From: Cephalotus follicularis
Taxonomy: Eukaryota > Streptophyta > Magnoliopsida > Oxalidales > Cephalotaceae
Direction: 5' to 3'
Length of the DNA: 64,000 bases
Assembly: GCA_001972305.1 (NCBI GenBank)
Contig: BDDD01001512.1
Span: 20,001-84,000, forward strand
Under the pieces are notes generated by a model. That model worked only from the letters and a program-made list of their open reading frames with translations. It was not told where the DNA came from and did not search any database. Within the stretch, counting starts at the first letter, position 1, and every line of letters begins with the position of its first letter. The position numbers and the translations under genes are program-made. Below, one piece after another: positions 35,501-43,574 of the stretch.

Positions 35501-37006
35501 CAAGGTGAATCATTTTGGAAGAAAAAGTTGCCAAAAACTTCTTAAAGACGAGAAAAAATTAAAAAAGGCAAAAAGCTACTATCGACTTACCTTTCCTCTG
35601 AACTTGAATTGTCGGAGTGATGAAGGATTCCTTTTTTATTGTGGACCGGATTAATACACATCCGAGAAGGCATCACCAAAGTTCTGCAACAAGAAAATTA
35701 GTTATATAGAAGGAAAGACCATGTAAAACTTCTCTGTTTCCTTTTTCTGGGGAGTCAAAAATTAGCTCAACATACTAGTATATTACGAATATTGATCGGA
35801 TGTCAAATCATATAGAGATTGAAGTAATTACCTGAGTTTACAATACAGTAAAAAAACGCATATTACGAATGTGCCACCACAAAATAGGGAAGTATGTCAC
35901 CTTCTAACATCCCTACATATTTCTCTAATTTTAATAGAAACTTTCCTAGTCTCAAAAGTAACTAGTCATAGTGAAGCCAAACAATCACAGGAGCAAAATA
36001 CAGATGAAAACTCATTGCAGAGCCAGACTGAAAAATCAAAACACCTTCTTTCCAACAAAACAGCATCATTTAATTGGCAACGATGCAAATGAAAAAATCT
36101 GCTACTATGAAAAACACATTGAAGTGGCCCAATTAATGCGAAACACCAGAAACCTCCATCTACTGATCTACTGGGCAATTTAAGAAAATGGAACAAAACA
36201 TAACAAAACCCCAAAAATTTATGTCTTTTCAGCTTAACTAAGCCATATAGTCGTACTTAAGTCAACTAAGTTGAAATTCCGTTTCTAGATCCCAATAATT
36301 AACTATCTAAACATTCAATCATAATTTTTTTTACTTCTTCCGACAGTTTCCAAGCACCCAGCAGAATACGAGAAACAATAATTATCCTCATCAACTTACG
36401 AATTTACTTTAGCAATGAAAAAACAGAAATTGCATTCAACAAAACTAATTAGTTAAATAAATAAAAAATCACTATTTTCTTGAATCTCAATAATTATAAA
36501 AATAGATACCCATACATAACAAGTCGAAAATTTCCTTTATTCTCCTTCACTTCCTCAGCAACCAAGTACAAATCCCAAAACAGAGACACACAATTAAAAT
36601 TTTACAAAAAATAAAAAACCATTTAAATTAAGAATGCAAACAATTTATACATACATTACCTTTGAAGGAACATGGCTTCTTCAAGGGCACACCTAAGGCT
36701 AGACTCTTGGTGACCCAAACCCTCACAAGAGTGACAATGCTTACCAGGGCAATCGATTCTGTTACCCCAATACAAGTACTTATCATGGAGAGTATGGGTC
36801 CTCTTTTGGGTCATTTTTGGTTTTAAGATGTTTTGTAGGGCTTTTGAAGTGGATAATGAGAACTCGCTGGTGGAATTTAGAGAAGAGAATAGGAACAGCA
36901 AGGCAGTGGCTGTTAGGATGGAGATTGTGAGTATGAGATGTGGGGATCTGGGTCTTTGTTTGGGTTTTGGGGTTTTGTGAACTGTTGCCATTGCAAAGAA
37001 CGACAA
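15586..37006 (-). CDS. O-fucosyltransferase-like (SUB1-like) type II membrane protein, six exons
   Basis: Exons, in transcription order: 37006-36660, 35683-35591, 35356-35123, 34390-34288, 32490-32261, 15808-15586. All introns are GT-AG, and the exons join to 1,230 nt: 409 codons plus TGA. Exon 1 encodes a basic N-terminus, a hydrophobic anchor (about residues 23-43) and a conserved LHDKYLYWGNRIDCPGKHC block. Later exons give SSCSMDMLYDMDLISE, then LLINRTASPLSW, then YDAIHVRRGDKIKTRKDRFG (the HxRRxD-type donor-binding motif of O-fucosyltransferases), LFIASNERTPGFFSPLSV, and finally YQLFMVERLIMMGAKTFIRT. From memory it resembles Arabidopsis SUB1 (At4g08810) and At2g04280, so a Golgi or endomembrane role is inferred; no substrate is known to me. 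A second ATG five codons in (36991) is an alternative start. The codon across the exon 5/6 junction reads Ser where relatives have Arg. The last intron is hugely enlarged by transposons. Confidence 0.88.
15850..15871. repeat. 22-base G run (C run in the pre-mRNA)
   Basis: An uninterrupted run of 22 G on the plus strand reads as C22 in the minus-strand transcript, about 40-60 nt upstream of the exon 6 acceptor. Very long G runs are also assembly-sensitive, so the length is provisional. Confidence 0.85.
15930..16440 (-). mobile_element. copia 3' end: RNase H tail, polypurine tract and LTR
   Basis: Minus-strand 16,436-16,158 reads with breaks as a copia RNase H C-terminus: IQLRCDNQDVMHIASN, then FHERTKHIEVNCHFV, then EQLADIFTKSL. 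Next comes a polypurine tract (CCAACTTGAGGAGGAG) and an LTR beginning TGTTAGAATTTTTATG at 16,139, running down to roughly 15,930. The rest of the element is missing. It lies within the host-gene intron in the same orientation as the gene. Confidence 0.75.
16460..17493 (+). mobile_element. copia LTR, primer-binding site and leader remnant
   Basis: TGGTATCAGAACC at 16,690-16,702 is the initiator-Met tRNA primer-binding site typical of plant copia elements. The 200-odd bp before it, with a TATTTAAATG box near 16,556 and ending at CATCA, is its 5' LTR. Following sequence up to 17,493 looks like a decayed leader/gag region without a readable frame. It continues at 31,646 on the far side of the later copia insertion. 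Confidence 0.55.
17499..17642 (+). repeat. 5' LTR of the nested-host copia
   Basis: Starts TGTTATTTATAATTATTTAT and ends CTGATTTCA. Contains a TATATAAATA box. The tRNA-Met primer-binding site follows directly at 17643. Confidence 0.9.
18029..19018 (+). pseudogene. copia gag remnant
   Basis: The first frame (18029-18283) has the copia gag start LMKLNGTNYPTWSRAMSTYI. It stops early and continues in another register through a UBN2-like part (18290-18600). 18632-19018 holds a Gly/Arg-rich stretch (RGRGRGGGRGAPRGG) and a zinc knuckle (CTHCQRAGHTVDYCYN; Cx2Cx4Hx4C with the last Cys present). Broken by stops at 18281 and near 18528, so it is not a functional capsid gene. Confidence 0.8.
18997..20348 (+). 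pseudogene. copia protease-integrase remnant
   Basis: 18997-19266 covers the late protease region (VYHVPNFPYSLLSISRLT). 19154-19552 gives the pre-integrase zinc-binding segment (LHCRLSHPSADVLCRFTSLL, then CDTCRLGKHHRVSFP). The integrase core (HSDV, then FIDNYSRTTWFY) follows with a TGA just after HSDV and another TGA near 19,824. 19866-20348 is the integrase C-terminal part (GYALLTSSYIVNRLLSSIL, then FGCVCFVHLL). Interrupted downstream by the gypsy solo LTR at 20,433. Confidence 0.8.
20433..22825 (+). mobile_element. gypsy (Tekay-like) solo LTR nested in the copia
   Basis: Begins TGTAAGGCCCCGAGTTTTAT and ends GTCGCGGGCATGACA, flanked by CGCCC (20428-20432) and CGCTC (22826-22830), a 5-bp target duplication with one change. 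No internal coding region is present, so it is a solo LTR of about 2.4 kb. It contains a GACC TCGTAC repeat field (21,150-21,300) and an ACCAACTGAGATG field (21,550-21,740). The latter motif is shared with the 4.3-kb LTR at 38.3 kb, so the two are related. Confidence 0.85.
21150..21745. repeat. two short tandem-repeat fields inside the nested solo LTR
   Basis: Field one (about 21,150-21,305) repeats a roughly 23-bp unit of the type GGCAGACCTCGTACTAGA with variation. Field two (about 21,550-21,740) repeats ACCAACTGAGATGACTGAAA-like units every 25-30 bp. Confidence 0.8.
22789..23268 (+). pseudogene. copia linker and reverse-transcriptase start
   Basis: After the solo LTR the copia resumes with the spacer between integrase and RT (QRTRSKKRTWYPLSHFVSYA) and the RT N-terminus (HPVWTRAMEDDMTALRANN, then RLRVCLVSKGYTQTYGVDYD). 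A TAG follows directly, then the RT frame continues to the CACTA insertion at 23,269. The frame's first codons (22789-22825) are solo-LTR sequence. Confidence 0.8.
23280..23400. repeat. left subterminal repeats of the CACTA element
   Basis: GCGAGGGCAC, GCCCTCGCCG, GGCAAGGGCA and GCCCTCGCCG lie close together in alternating orientation. In En/Spm such subterminal motifs bind TNPA-type proteins. Confidence 0.75.
24433..26481 (+). pseudogene. CACTA TNP2-type transposase remnant (Transposase_21 and DUF4218 regions)
   Basis: TNP2/TNPD is the cut-and-paste transposase of CACTA elements. 24433-24627 and 24665-25006 encode the N-terminal part (AKKFYDLLKDADEPL, then LPESYYKLKQIMKTLILGY, then a CATECPTCNLPRC cluster). 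A TGA separates them where WNGC is expected. 25254-25565 is the Transposase_21 core (SPRKDTDVFLRPLVDKLKML, then QGTHGHLACLYCMG). 25708-26440 holds the DUF4218-like region (LDVMHIEKNVIENIFDTVM, then HDCHVFMQRLLPIAFSEFLP). Stops at 24625, in the stretch around 25,150 and at 25,563 inactivate it. Confidence 0.85.
26500..27884 (+). pseudogene. CACTA transposase C-terminal part (DUF4216-like) with acidic tail
   Basis: Exon-like pieces follow the DUF4218 region. 26,500-26,680 has VEGSIAEAYIVRELTNFCS. 27,230-27,360 has DVVEFDFYGKDNKVVLFKCD, ended by a TGA where Trp is expected. 27414-27884 has KYRGFNGWVTVIKTTPRNAY and then a very acidic C-terminus (DEKDEWEEENSDTDAEDEVL). This order, TNP2 core then DUF4218 then DUF4216, is standard for plant CACTA transposases. 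Presumed introns lie at 26,430-26,500, 26,810-26,900 and 27,060-27,090. Confidence 0.75.
28038..29690 (+). pseudogene. CACTA second gene: TNPA-like (Transposase_24-type) protein remnant
   Basis: Several exon-like pieces read as the plant En/Spm accessory protein. 28725-28990 has PTEIPESVWAQMVDIRMPED and FQKRARTNATNRANESHTTY. 29,074-29,168 has IGDVYYNTHRRVKEGILPPR. 29,252-29,508 has EKYKAVGGLGTAEKPFNVMA. AT-rich introns with GT/AG edges separate them. In En/Spm the second product binds the subterminal repeats and helps transposition; that role is inferred for this copy. Confidence 0.75.
29890..30200. repeat. right subterminal repeats of the CACTA element
   Basis: At least a dozen GGCGAGGG/CCCTCGCC units in both orientations occur in about 300 bp, adjoining the right terminus. 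They are denser than on the left side, as is common in CACTA elements. Confidence 0.85.
30216..31489 (+). pseudogene. copia reverse transcriptase and RNase H remnant
   Basis: Resumes the RT after the CACTA insertion: HRLDVKNAFLHGDLHEDVY, then ALYGLKQSPRAWFRRFSD. The YVDD catalytic box reads FVYIADIIVTG, so one catalytic Asp is now Ala. A stop follows GSDVKGI, and others lie near 30,613 and 30,864. RNase H is present at 31091-31489 (SSAEAEYRAMANVSGELQWI, then HERTKHIEVDYHFVRDKV, then EEQLADIFTKPI), ending just before the polypurine tract. Several independent lesions make it inactive. Confidence 0.85.
31485..31640 (+). repeat. polypurine tract and 3' LTR of the copia
   Basis: The purine tract TTGAGGGGGAG precedes the LTR at 31497-31640. 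The terminal CA has changed to TA. The right copy of the GAACC target duplication follows at 31641-31645. Confidence 0.9.
31925..32165 (-). mobile_element. SINE-like, tRNA-derived repeat
   Basis: On the minus strand the segment starts near GGGTAGCCTTGTGGTAAAGG (box A-like TAGCCTTGTGGT). About 35 bases later comes a box B-like GGGTCCAATTACC, the spacing of a tRNA-type internal promoter. The body runs toward 31,925. I see no clear target duplication or tail. A decayed SINE in intron 5 of the host gene is the best reading. Confidence 0.4.
32491..34287 (-). other. intron 4 of the O-fucosyltransferase-like gene
   Basis: Donor GTGTGT at 34,287 and acceptor CCGCAG at 32,491. The 1.8 kb is AT-rich with no transposon that I can name. 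A minus-frame peptide near 33,060-33,160 looked gene-like but is stopped and matches nothing I know. Confidence 0.6.
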
Positions 37007-38340
37007 ATCAAATAAATTAAAGGAGAGCTTGGGTGATGCTTAGAGTACAGATTCTACAGAATTTGTAGTCCACGTTCTCAAAATGGTTTTTGTTTTTCAA
37101 ATTAGGCTTAAGATCAAACAATACACTACGTAGGTACCTGCTTCCACTTCACAGTGCAATCTCTTTGGCTCAGCTCACATCGTGCCTTGTTGTCGATTCG
37201 AGGAGTTAGAGGTCGTTATCTCAGGGTATGCTTGAAAACCCTGGAGTTTGATACTGACCCAAATGTTTTGTGTTTAGTATTTGTAAGCAACTTTTACTCT
37301 ATATTAGTTAATGTAATGATCATCGGTTTTCGTGTAGGTTGCTTGGTTTAGTTTTGTTGTGTGTATTGATGAGAATGATATTCAAAATTTTCTTTTTAAA
37401 TTGTACCGATTTCTACACTTATAGGTCAGCATTTGTTGACTCTCTCTGCTTTTGTATTATAATTTGTTTTATAAATGTTAGTTGGCAACGCATGTATCAC
37501 GAATTAACCATTGAAAACTCTCTAAAAATTCAATAGATTCTTTTTGTGAACTTTGATTGTTGTTGGCCTTGCAGAAATTGTTTAAGTGTTTCTAGCAATT
37601 GAAATTAACTTACTTGAATATTCCTTGTAGAGCTTCAATCTATAATGTTGTTTGGGTACCAGATATTTGTGATCAATAGTATACTGAAACTAATTCTAAT
37701 TAGTACTCGAGGTTTGTTGCTGATAGTATTAAACAAGTTTCTTAGTTGCCCTGAATCAGATGAAAACTATTCCAGCGTCGGCACTGCAACTCTCATTTTT
37801 AATAACTCTCGTTTTTAATACATACACACACACACTTTCTTTCTCTCTCTCTTTGAGGAAGGTAATGCCATTAACATCTCATCCGTGTGCACTGGACGCT
37901 AGTATGTAATTTGCTATACTAAGAAGTTGAGAAAAGCCCTTAAGGAAATAATTGAGTGTATCGGTTATTGTTAATCTTGCTATTGGAATTGGATGAATGT
38001 TGGAAGTCGTAAAAGATCAGTTTGGTTATGCTAATAAAAATTTGCCTTTGTTTACTTCTCTAAATGTCTGTGAGGATTTGTGAATTGGCAAGGGTTGGAG
38101 AAGATGGAGAGGGAGTTGATGGTGGGGGAAGAATGAAGAGAGAGAGCATAATGGGAGCAAAAGAGAGATTAATCTTTTTTGTGTTTTATAAGAGATTTTT
38201 ATTTTGTGTTTTATAATCCCAATCATTGTATGAGATTAATCTTTTTTATTTTAATCCAATGATTAAGATTAATCTACATAAAAATACTATTTTTGAAAAT
38301 GACATGTCATTAAAGACACATCTTCAGTAGTTAACCACAT
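37007..38340. other. upstream region of the host gene and spacer
   Basis: The promoter of the minus-strand O-fucosyltransferase-like gene should lie in 37,007-37,500, but I cannot place a TATA box or start site with confidence. 38,150-38,280 repeats GAGATTAATCTTTTTT-like pieces. No coding sequence was recognised. CAGCT at 38,341-38,345 is the target duplication of the next solo LTR. Confidence 0.4.
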
Positions 38341-39039
38341 CAGCTTGTAATACCCAGAATTTTTATAATATAAAAGAAAATTGTCTTTTGGACCTTAAAC
38401 GGTATTTTGGGCTTACCTGGTACTATTATTGTTGGACTGGAAGTGAATTGGGCCTTGAAATATTTTATGGTGCTGGGCCAATTTGATAAATGGATAATAG
38501 AAGATATTGGACTCATTTATGTAAATGATGTTAATATTGTTATTGGATTCAAGGAAGAAAAGAAAGTTGGCTCGAAATGGTGAAGAGAAAGATTTGGGCC
38601 AATTAGCACAATTTTTGGCCCATAATACCAAGAAAATGGCTAGAAATGTGAAAAGAATTCTAGACTATTCGTCTATGCCTATAAAAAGGAAGGTGAAGGG
38701 ATGGAGAGGGCTGCTGATATTTGGGGAAAAAGATAGAGACAAGGAAGTTGCCCACCTTCTGTAATTTCTTGTCTCCCTCACCTCCAATCTTGGAAAGCCA
38801 CCATTGAGCAAAGGAATGAAGAAGCAAGGAGGAATTGTAGCAGTGAGCAGAGCAAAGGAAAGTGTGCTATGAGCTTTGGATTCCAGGTAGGATCTACCTC
38901 CTACTCAGTGGTTTCACTTTTTATATGTATTGATTGAATGCTACGATAGTGTAGTTGCTCAGACTAAAGTTAGGCAATGATAGAATAATGGTCTGTGCAT
39001 TTGGTTTCCTAGAATTAATACGGTACCGTATTCTGAGCG

Positions 39040-40230
39040 TCCCATGCGTTGAGGGTGCCACACCATGCCTTGCGCCCGAGCAAGCCTTGGTGCGTGCATC
39101 CCGAGTACGCACCCCGAGCATGCAAAGTGATATGTACCGAGCTCTCCCTTCACTATATGTGCCGAGCCTGCATGCAACGCCATGTGCTGAGCTCCATAAA
39201 GTGTGCGTCCTGGCATGCGTCCAATAGTGTTGAGCATGGCTCTCCACTGCATGTAACAGCACCAGGCTCTCCACTGTGAGTGTCTTGAGCATACAGTGGT
39301 GTCGAGCACTACCTAACATGCATTCCGAGCATGTATGGAAGGTGTTGAGCTCTCCACTGAATGTACTGAGCTCCACAACATATGCGTCATGTGTATGCTG
39401 AGCATGGTGGTCGAGCTCTGCAATGTCCGGCATCCAAGCTCCATAGTGATGCATGTGAGCATCATAGCTAAGTGCCAGAGTAGCGCTTAGCAGGTAATGT
39501 ACCCGAGCAGTACCCGAGCTGTCAGGCATTCGAGCTCCACAGTGCGCATGCGTCCATGCCCGAGCACTCCATGTACCGAGGTGACATGCTGAGCGCTCCA
39601 TGTGTCCGAGGACATATGCAGAGGACGCCAATGTGCCGGGGGCGCCATTGTCCTCCACACACGTCCCATCCTCTGCAAGCGCCGAGGACACCATGCGTCC
39701 GAGGACATAGGAGCGTTCCTCTGCCATGAGTGTTCCTCTACCATATAGCGCCCAGTGTTGAGCTCACCCCTATGAATGCCTGAGGACGCCACCATGAGCC
39801 ATGCAATCCATTGTTCATTACATGCAAAGCTGAGCTCTCCCCTGCCATGCCGAGCTCTCCATCCGCTGCTATAGTGTCGAGCTCTCCTCTGGCAATGCTG
39901 AGCTCCAGAGATGCAAGCATGCGTCAAGTGCATGCTGAACTTGGCGCTTGACCTCAGTAAGTGTCAGAGGATGGCATGGTGCACCATAGCTGCCACACGT
40001 CCATGATGCTGAGCTCCCCACGCGTGCTTCCTCAGCATGCAACGTCTACTGCCAGAGTTCTCCACGACATCCAAGCTTTCCTCTGCATGCTCCTAGGACG
40101 TCCAAGGTGTCGACCTAAGCGCCGAGCTCTACAGGTGCATGCGTCTGAGCATACCTTATCATGGTTGAGCTCCCCACCTCGTGCACATCCGATGCGTTTC
40201 AGTGAAACAAAACCTACGCCCGAGCATGAG
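39040..40230. repeat. GC-rich degenerate repeat field with GAGCTCTCC/GAGCATGCG units
   Basis: About 1.2 kb of variants of CGAGCTCTCCACTG, GAGCATGCGTCC and GAGGACGCCATG, spaced roughly every 15-40 bp and much richer in G+C than its surroundings. Long open frames here (for example minus strand 39,727-38,921) are by-products of the repeat, which has few stop codons; they have no recognisable domain. Confidence 0.75.
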
Positions 40231-40239
40231 CTTGAGTGG

Positions 40240-41361
40240 TGCATTGGAATCGGATAAACCGAATCCAATGCCAAAAATGGTCAAGGGTGTAAAGAGTATA
40301 GAATAAAACTTTAACATACAATCATGGCAGCGGAATAACACCCTATAAAATCCAAAACATTCCATTTTGGCACGTCCACAGACCACATGGATCACCACAA
40401 CATCTACAGAATTGAATTGGTGTCACCATTACAAACAATGGTGACACACAAGCATGGCATAAAGAAGAAGGACCAAGAATTATACCAGTGGGTGAAGACT
40501 CCTTCTTTCTTTGCCGCTACGAGCTTGCGTAGATTCCCTTTGATGTTCTCCAAGCCTCAGGAACAACAAACAATCCAACAAGCAATGTTCAAGTGCTTGA
40601 ACTCTCTCTTTCTCTCACTTAGCTTAGAAAAGGTAAATTGATATTGACCAATGAAGTCAATGATCAATCCACCCTAGATAAGCCTTTGCTTGGTGTATAT
40701 CAGATGAAGAAACACTCACTCTGCAGAGAAAATCGAATTCTTGCCTAGCAAAAATGTCTCAACCCCTCTCTTTCCATTTTCAGCAGAAATGCTTAATACC
40801 AGCCTCAATTTCTCTCTCCCAATATCTCATTCACTTAGGATCATGACCTTCACTCCCTGGGAGTTCGAAGCCATGATTCCCACGTTTCTAAAACGTGTAA
40901 AATCAAGAGAAACTGGCTAAGGATGTGAGAGATCTAGTGCCCACGATTTGAGCTCATGCACAGGTTGCACGTTCTGCTCAAAGACGTCGACGCCTTCCAA
41001 AGGACGTCGACGCCTATGCAACGTGGCACTAAAGAATATCGATGCTTTCTAAAAGACATCGATGCCTTTATCAGAGAAAAGCATCGACGTCTTTCTAAAA
41101 GACATCGACGCCTTCTGGCCAGTGAAGCATAAAGAGTCTAACTCTTTTAGTGATCTCATGTACCCCAGGCATCCAACCTTATGTCAGGGCATCACTAGTA
41201 TAAGTAGGCAATTAAACTACTTCAATTATGTGATAAAATACAAGTGATATAGCCATAACAAATTAGCACGCATCATATATAAGGAAAAAGATTGTTCCAT
41301 CTATGGTAAGATATAATATGACAATCCATCTAATGGATTGTCGGGTCACTATATCTAACAT
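40240..41361 (-). mobile_element. probable nested copia LTR inside the 4.3-kb LTR
   Basis: Minus-strand sequence from 41,361 begins TGTTAGATATAGTGACCC, a copia-like LTR start. It runs to about 40,240, passing a GTCGAC array and a GTTATTCCGCTGCCATGATT stretch near its end. The surrounding gypsy repeats resume on both sides. I could not find a matching 5-bp duplication, so borders are approximate. Confidence 0.45.
40983..41115. repeat. GTCGACGCC array in the nested LTR
   Basis: Six variants of AAGACGTCGACGCCTTC occur in about 130 bp (GACGTCGACGCC, GACGTCGACGCC, TATCGATGCTTT, ACATCGATGCC, GCATCGACGTC, ACATCGACGCC), several of them near-palindromic. Confidence 0.8.
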
Positions 41362-41699
41362 CCTCCACATGCATGCGTTACATCCTATGTATTCTCTATG
41401 CACCTACCAGTGCCTCACATGCGTAGCTGTGCGCTTTAGTATGTATATTAGACAATTCTGTTATAGGCGGCTGAGGAGGACACGTGTAGCTGCTTGAGTG
41501 AAGGTGAAATGATAAGTGCAGGAGAATTATATTTAAGTACAGGAATGATAAGTGCAAAATATAAGTGGATAATAAATGTAGTGTAATTAAATGATAAAGG
41601 CAGACCCTATGATAAATGTTAATGTAATGTTATAAATGTCAACGTAGTGAATGTAGTGTAATGTACTGCTAATGTAGTGTCAATGTACTGTACTGTGCC

Positions 41700-41875
41700 T
41701 GATCACCGGTTGAGATGAGCCTACGGGATCACCAACTGAGATGAGCCAGCAAGACTATCTTTGAGATGAGCCTAGTGGATCACCGAGATAGTCCTATGGA
41801 TCACCAACCGAGATGAGCCGTCGGATCACCAACTGAGATGAGCCGACTGATCACCGACCTAGATGAGCCACCATG
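41700..41875. repeat. ACCAACTGAGATGAGCC tandem repeats
   Basis: Seven or so units of GATCACCAACTGAGATGAGC occur at 25-30 bp intervals. The same core unit occurs in the nested solo LTR at 21.55-21.74 kb. Confidence 0.8.
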
Positions 41876-43039
41876 ACTGTTACTGTTATTATTACTGTAT
41901 AGTGTACTGAATGACTGTTACTGATATTGTATAATGGTTATGTTCCTCTCCTATGCCTTTAACGCCTAGAGCGCGTATATTGCTCTTCATAAAGCCGAGG
42001 AACCCGAGAAAGCGGTCTGCCTACAAGGTAATGTTTATTCCTGGCCCGGCTCCTCTGCCTTAACGTCTGGAGTGCGTTATCGCTCCTCCTTTAGTGGGGG
42101 ATGCCGAGGAAGGATTTATTGTGAATGATTGACTGTGACTACCAATAAATGCTTATACTGATACGGTGAATAACTGTTAATGACTGAGAACTGGACTGTA
42201 TATTACTGCTTTTATCGCATCTCTCATTTGCATTGCATATGCTTGCTGCATTTGCATTTTTCAATGCATGGTGGTAGTTTCTACACGACCAGGGGTCGCT
42301 GACCCATTGCATTTTAATGTAATGGGTCAGGTACAGGTAGAGATTGCAGCGAGCTGAGGATTAAAGCCCCGGGTGAGTCTCCTCTCTCTCATTGCAGTTC
42401 GACGGCCAACAGCGTATAGTGATGACTTATTGTATGACCTGCCGGCTTGTGACATAGCTTTATTTATGACTGTATTGTATAACATTGGGTTTTATCCACG
42501 TAAGTAATGTTTTATTGGACTATTCCGCATGCATTATCATATTGCTTAAATATTTTAAATTTTCCGCTGAAATAAATAAAAGAATGATACTGTTAGCAGC
42601 GCGCCAAATCTTGGGGGTTGACCCTCGGGGTTTGGGGTGTGACACAGCTACCATTAGTCAAAAACTAACGGCATTACCTTAATTGCACATTTTTTACAAA
42701 TTCGGTTCCTTGATTGTAACGGAATAAAGTATAAGGTGCAACTTACACTTTTGTAACAAGTTCGGAGGGCAAATTGCCATTGAAGCGTTTACATTATAAC
42801 CAAAGTCTCATGCTTCAACTTTCAAGGATTGAGGAACCAGAGGACAAGCCAGGGTTCAAGTGGACTCTCTACGAGTACGAAGTCTCGTTACGTGAACTTG
42901 AGTTTAAATCATGTTGTGTGTCTCATCTTGTTTCAACTCATGTGTCATCTCTCGCTAACTACTAAAAACTAACTATTGATAGCTAACGTTATTAACATTT
43001 CTTTACCCAACTTAAATTTGTATAAATTGTTTATATTAT

Positions 43040-43257
43040 GGGTGGAAACATGGGTCATGACATATGAACACAACACGATAAAAACTGAAATGGGTTTAGC
43101 CTAAATTCGGTCGAGTTATATTAGGGTTAACTGGTATAACTTGATTTGAGTTTGAGTCATATTCGGGTCAACCCACTAAACACGACAAGAAACCGACTCA
43201 AATACGACCCGAACATTATAAAAACACGACATGTTGACACGAATTACCATCCCTAGT
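43040..43257. mobile_element. MITE-like non-autonomous repeat
   Basis: The segment opens GGGTGGAAACATGGGTCATG and closes with GACACGAATTACCATCCC. The outer bases form an imperfect terminal inverted repeat (GGGTGGAAA against GGGATGGTAAT). The internal text (GGGTCAACCCACTAAACACG) is typical of a widespread plant repeat I have seen at many loci. The class is uncertain. Confidence 0.45.
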
Positions 43258-43574
43258 TTATATAAATATATAATATTAAATAATTCTATACATTCTTTTA
43301 GTCAACATCTAATATTGTTTTCAGTTTTTCTTTTTCATTTTCCTTCTTATAGCTAGGCTTATTTCACTCATTCAATCGTTGTTTATGTTAGATTAGGGGT
43401 GTCCCTGTAAGTCAAAAGGGTTGGCAGCACACATTTATGTGTAATGCTCCTAGTTGATACAATCTTAATTCCAATTATGTTATAATTGCATATCCTTAAA
43501 AATGACACCCTTGCTATATGTATGCATCCCAAATCATATATATGGATCAACCTAATTTCTATATTAGCTAAATA

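Larger units (their letters stand above)
38346..42644 (+). mobile_element. 4.3-kb gypsy (Tekay-like) solo LTR, probably with a nested LTR
   Basis: Starts TGTAATACCCAGAATTTTTA and ends GGGGTTTGGGGTGTGACA, flanked by a perfect 5-bp target duplication CAGCT (38341-38345 and 42645-42649). No gag or pol is present. Its 3' portion has the CCAGGGGTCGCTGACCCATT block and the CCTGCCGGCTTGTG block, also recognisable in the solo LTR at 20.4-22.8 kb, plus ACCAACTGAGATGAGCC repeats. Part of its unusual length is due to a GC-rich repeat field (39.0-40.2 kb) and a probable nested LTR (about 40.24-41.36 kb). Confidence 0.85.

Noticed and set aside
37154..37536. Divergent protein-coding gene sharing the promoter of the host gene
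   Set aside because: Open frames are short and Val/Phe/Cys-rich without a domain. A non-coding divergent transcript is possible but cannot be supported from sequence alone.
38921..39933. Long overlapping minus-strand open frames (up to 268 codons) in the 39-40 kb region
   Set aside because: They lie in a GC-rich degenerate repeat where stop codons are rare; several frames are open at once, and none has a recognisable domain or splice context.
43040..43257. Telomere or centromere satellite
   Set aside because: It is a single copy with imperfect terminal inverted repeats, which fits a MITE-like element better.
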